Of a stretch of DNA of 33,900 nucleotides, positions 32,596 to 33,900 are shown one piece after another. Position numbers and translations under genes: made by a program. The DNA is taken from contig CALGND010000139.1 of assembly GCA_937958675.1 (NCBI GenBank), forward strand, positions 1 through 33,900. Reading direction: 5' to 3'. A model generated the notes under the pieces. The model was given only the letters and a program-made list of their open reading frames with translations, ran no database searches and was not told the DNA's origin. The DNA comes from an uncultured Granulosicoccaceae bacterium (GTDB lineage Bacteria > Pseudomonadota > Gammaproteobacteria > Granulosicoccales > Granulosicoccaceae). The first letter of the stretch is position 1. Every line of letters starts with the position of its first letter.

Positions 32596-33900
32596 CTAGC
32601 GGCCAGGGTATAGACCATTGCCGTTGTAAGCGTCACGCTGATAGGCGCGAATGTAATCAATTTCAAGCTGAAGCGGAAAGTTGTCAGCGGTTAAGTCTGG
32701 CGTCGGAGCCCAAGCACTACCAGCCACTAGGTAGGCAACGATATTCATTTGCTGACGTCCTACTTGTGGGCCAGATAATCGCTTGATTTCTTGACCATCG
32801 ATATACCAGATAACTAACTGAGGTTCCCACAACACACTGTAAGTGTGGAAATCATCGCTATACAACGCACCCGTTGGGTTTTTGTATTCCATGGTCGGTG
32901 CAGACATGGTAGTCGTGTCTGTTACGTTGCCATAGTGATAAGTCTGGAAAGCATCTTCGTCGCCAAAAGGGTTTTCACCAAGGTACTCAATAATGTCGAT
33001 CTCAGGAGCGTGGTAGGTCTTGTCTTCTACTGAACCAGGGTAGCGGTGATATAGGTAGAAGCTAGACAGCATGCCCGACTCGCCACCCACTTTCATGCGG
33101 CTTTCAACATAGCCGTAAGTCATGCCGAAAAGATCATGGCTAGACAATGCGCCTGAAAGGAAAAGACAACGTTCATTGCCTGTTGGATCAGGTTCGTTAC
33201 AAGTCTCTGGAAGATTCGCTTCTAGCGCTTCTGGAGTAGGGATGGCTTCAATCAACAAGCTGCTGCCGTTAAATTTGAACGGATCAAAACCGAAGTCTGT
33301 ATCGCGCTGCGTGTTAACGAAGTACTGCTGCTCGCCATTGATAATAGCCGTGTCACCCCAAGTTAAGCCGGTGTTCCACTTAGTTGCGTCAATCGCGTCG
33401 CCGTTAAATTCGTCGCCGAATACTTCAGTGAAAGAACCAATAAAGTTGTCGACATTTGATAGGTCGTTAACTGATGCGAATCTGTCAGTTGGTTCTTTGT
33501 AAAAGTCATCATAAAAAGGCACTGGTGCGTTTGATTCAGCGTGGTAGGTAATTGTGATTGGATCAGAGAGTGCAGACTCATTACCTTCATTATCTGTAGC
33601 AGATACGGTGTAGCTGAAAGTATCGCCAGCTTTAGGGCCGTTAGTAGCACAATTGTGCACGCGATCTAAAAAGCGGGTGTAGTTACAATCGATAAAAGAC
33701 GTGGTGTTCCAGAACTTGTTGATTTCTGCTTGTGCGCCACCATTCGCATCGGTCTGATCACGACCTACTGTGTAAGTATGACCGTCACTTCGATAAATAG
33801 TGTATTCAACAACATCGCCATCGTCATTGGATGGAGCCCAATTGATTTCTGCCCAGTCGTTAGAGACTAGCTCTGCGCGCAGATTTTTTGGGCGTGAAGG
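32596..33900 (-). CDS. GH16 family glycoside hydrolase with fibronectin type III domain (partial, N-terminus off the window)
   Basis: The visible 434 C-terminal residues stay open to the right edge. The first part (33900 to about 33540) reads like a fibronectin III domain (RPKNLRAELVSNDWAEINW, VVEYTIYRSDG), ending in DTFSYTVSATDNEGNESALS. A GH16 beta-jelly roll follows, from about EVFGDEFNGDAIDATKWN. The catalytic motif EIDIIE has its nucleophile Glu at 33001-33003 and acid/base Glu at 32986-32988. Typical HTYSVLWEPQLVIWYIDGQE and LEIDYIRAY follow. Family members cut beta-1,3/1,4-glucans, agar, porphyran or carrageenan; which one cannot be settled here. It is probably secreted and supplies sugars. 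Confidence 0.92.
   Translation of the reverse strand, partial: PSRPKNLRAELVSNDWAEINWAPSNDDGDVVEYTIYRSDGHTYTVGRDQTDANGGAQAEINKFWNTTSFIDCNYTRFLDRVHNCATNGPKAGDTFSYTVSATDNEGNESALSDPITITYHAESNAPVPFYDDFYKEPTDRFASVNDLSNVDNFIGSFTEVFGDEFNGDAIDATKWNTGLTWGDTAIINGEQQYFVNTQRDTDFGFDPFKFNGSSLLIEAIPTPEALEANLPETCNEPDPTGNERCLFLSGALSSHDLFGMTYGYVESRMKVGGESGMLSSFYLYHRYPGSVEDKTYHAPEIDIIEYLGENPFGDEDAFQTYHYGNVTDTTTMSAPTMEYKNPTGALYSDDFHTYSVLWEPQLVIWYIDGQEIKRLSGPQVGRQQMNIVAYLVAGSAWAPTPDLTADNFPLQLEIDYIRAYQRDAYNGNGLYPGR

Noticed and set aside
1..33900. Search for CRISPR arrays, tRNA genes, transposases, toxin-antitoxin pairs or phage genes
   Set aside because: No regular spaced repeats, no clear tRNA signature and no matching proteins were seen by eye. 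A tRNAscan or profile search would settle the RNA genes.

Overview
The window looks like chromosomal DNA of a heterotrophic, probably marine, gammaproteobacterium. This is inferred from moderate GC, a perfect gammaproteobacterial-type LexA box, several TRAP transporters, a secreted GH16 glucanase-like enzyme and sox genes. No rRNA, tRNA, CRISPR array, insertion sequence or phage gene is evident. I cannot name the species.

Left part (1-12118). An SOS-type unit on the minus strand (LexA box, error-prone polymerase dnaE2, then an alanyl-tRNA editing protein cut by the window edge) is divergent from an ECF sigma factor gene. That sigma resembles the ChrR-partnered group, but only a tiny ORF sits where its anti-sigma gene would be expected. 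Next come a membrane diguanylate cyclase, an orphan soxCD pair closed by a strong terminator, and a pair of M16 peptidases of which only the first keeps the zinc motif.

Central part (12302-29714). This is a sugar-acid catabolic region. A TTG-started FCD/GntR regulator and an AGE-family epimerase are divergent from uxuA, uxuB and a first TRAP transporter (dctP, terminator, dctQ, dctM). After a small hypothetical protein and a DUF4159 protein, three different Gfo/Idh/MocA oxidoreductases form a minus-strand operon. They are divergent from a second TRAP transporter of the same layout (dctP, terminator, dctQ, dctM), a second FCD/GntR regulator and a KDG kinase. UxuB, UxuA and KdgK would take fructuronate to mannonate, 2-keto-3-deoxygluconate and KDPG. 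No uronate isomerase or KDPG aldolase is present in the window. Both divergent promoter regions share a near-identical 14-bp element built on the half-site ACTRGTAT, which suggests common control by the paralogous regulators. The three oxidoreductases and the epimerase have no assigned place in the textbook uronate route, so they are the best candidates for an undescribed feeder pathway.

Right part (29776-33900). A thioredoxin-fold redoxin, a GFA zinc protein, a DUF2927 lipoprotein with calcium-binding-type repeats and a HAD phosphatase follow on the plus strand. They converge on a secreted Fn3-GH16 glycoside hydrolase that runs off the right edge, with a bidirectional terminator and a repeat-like inverted structure between.
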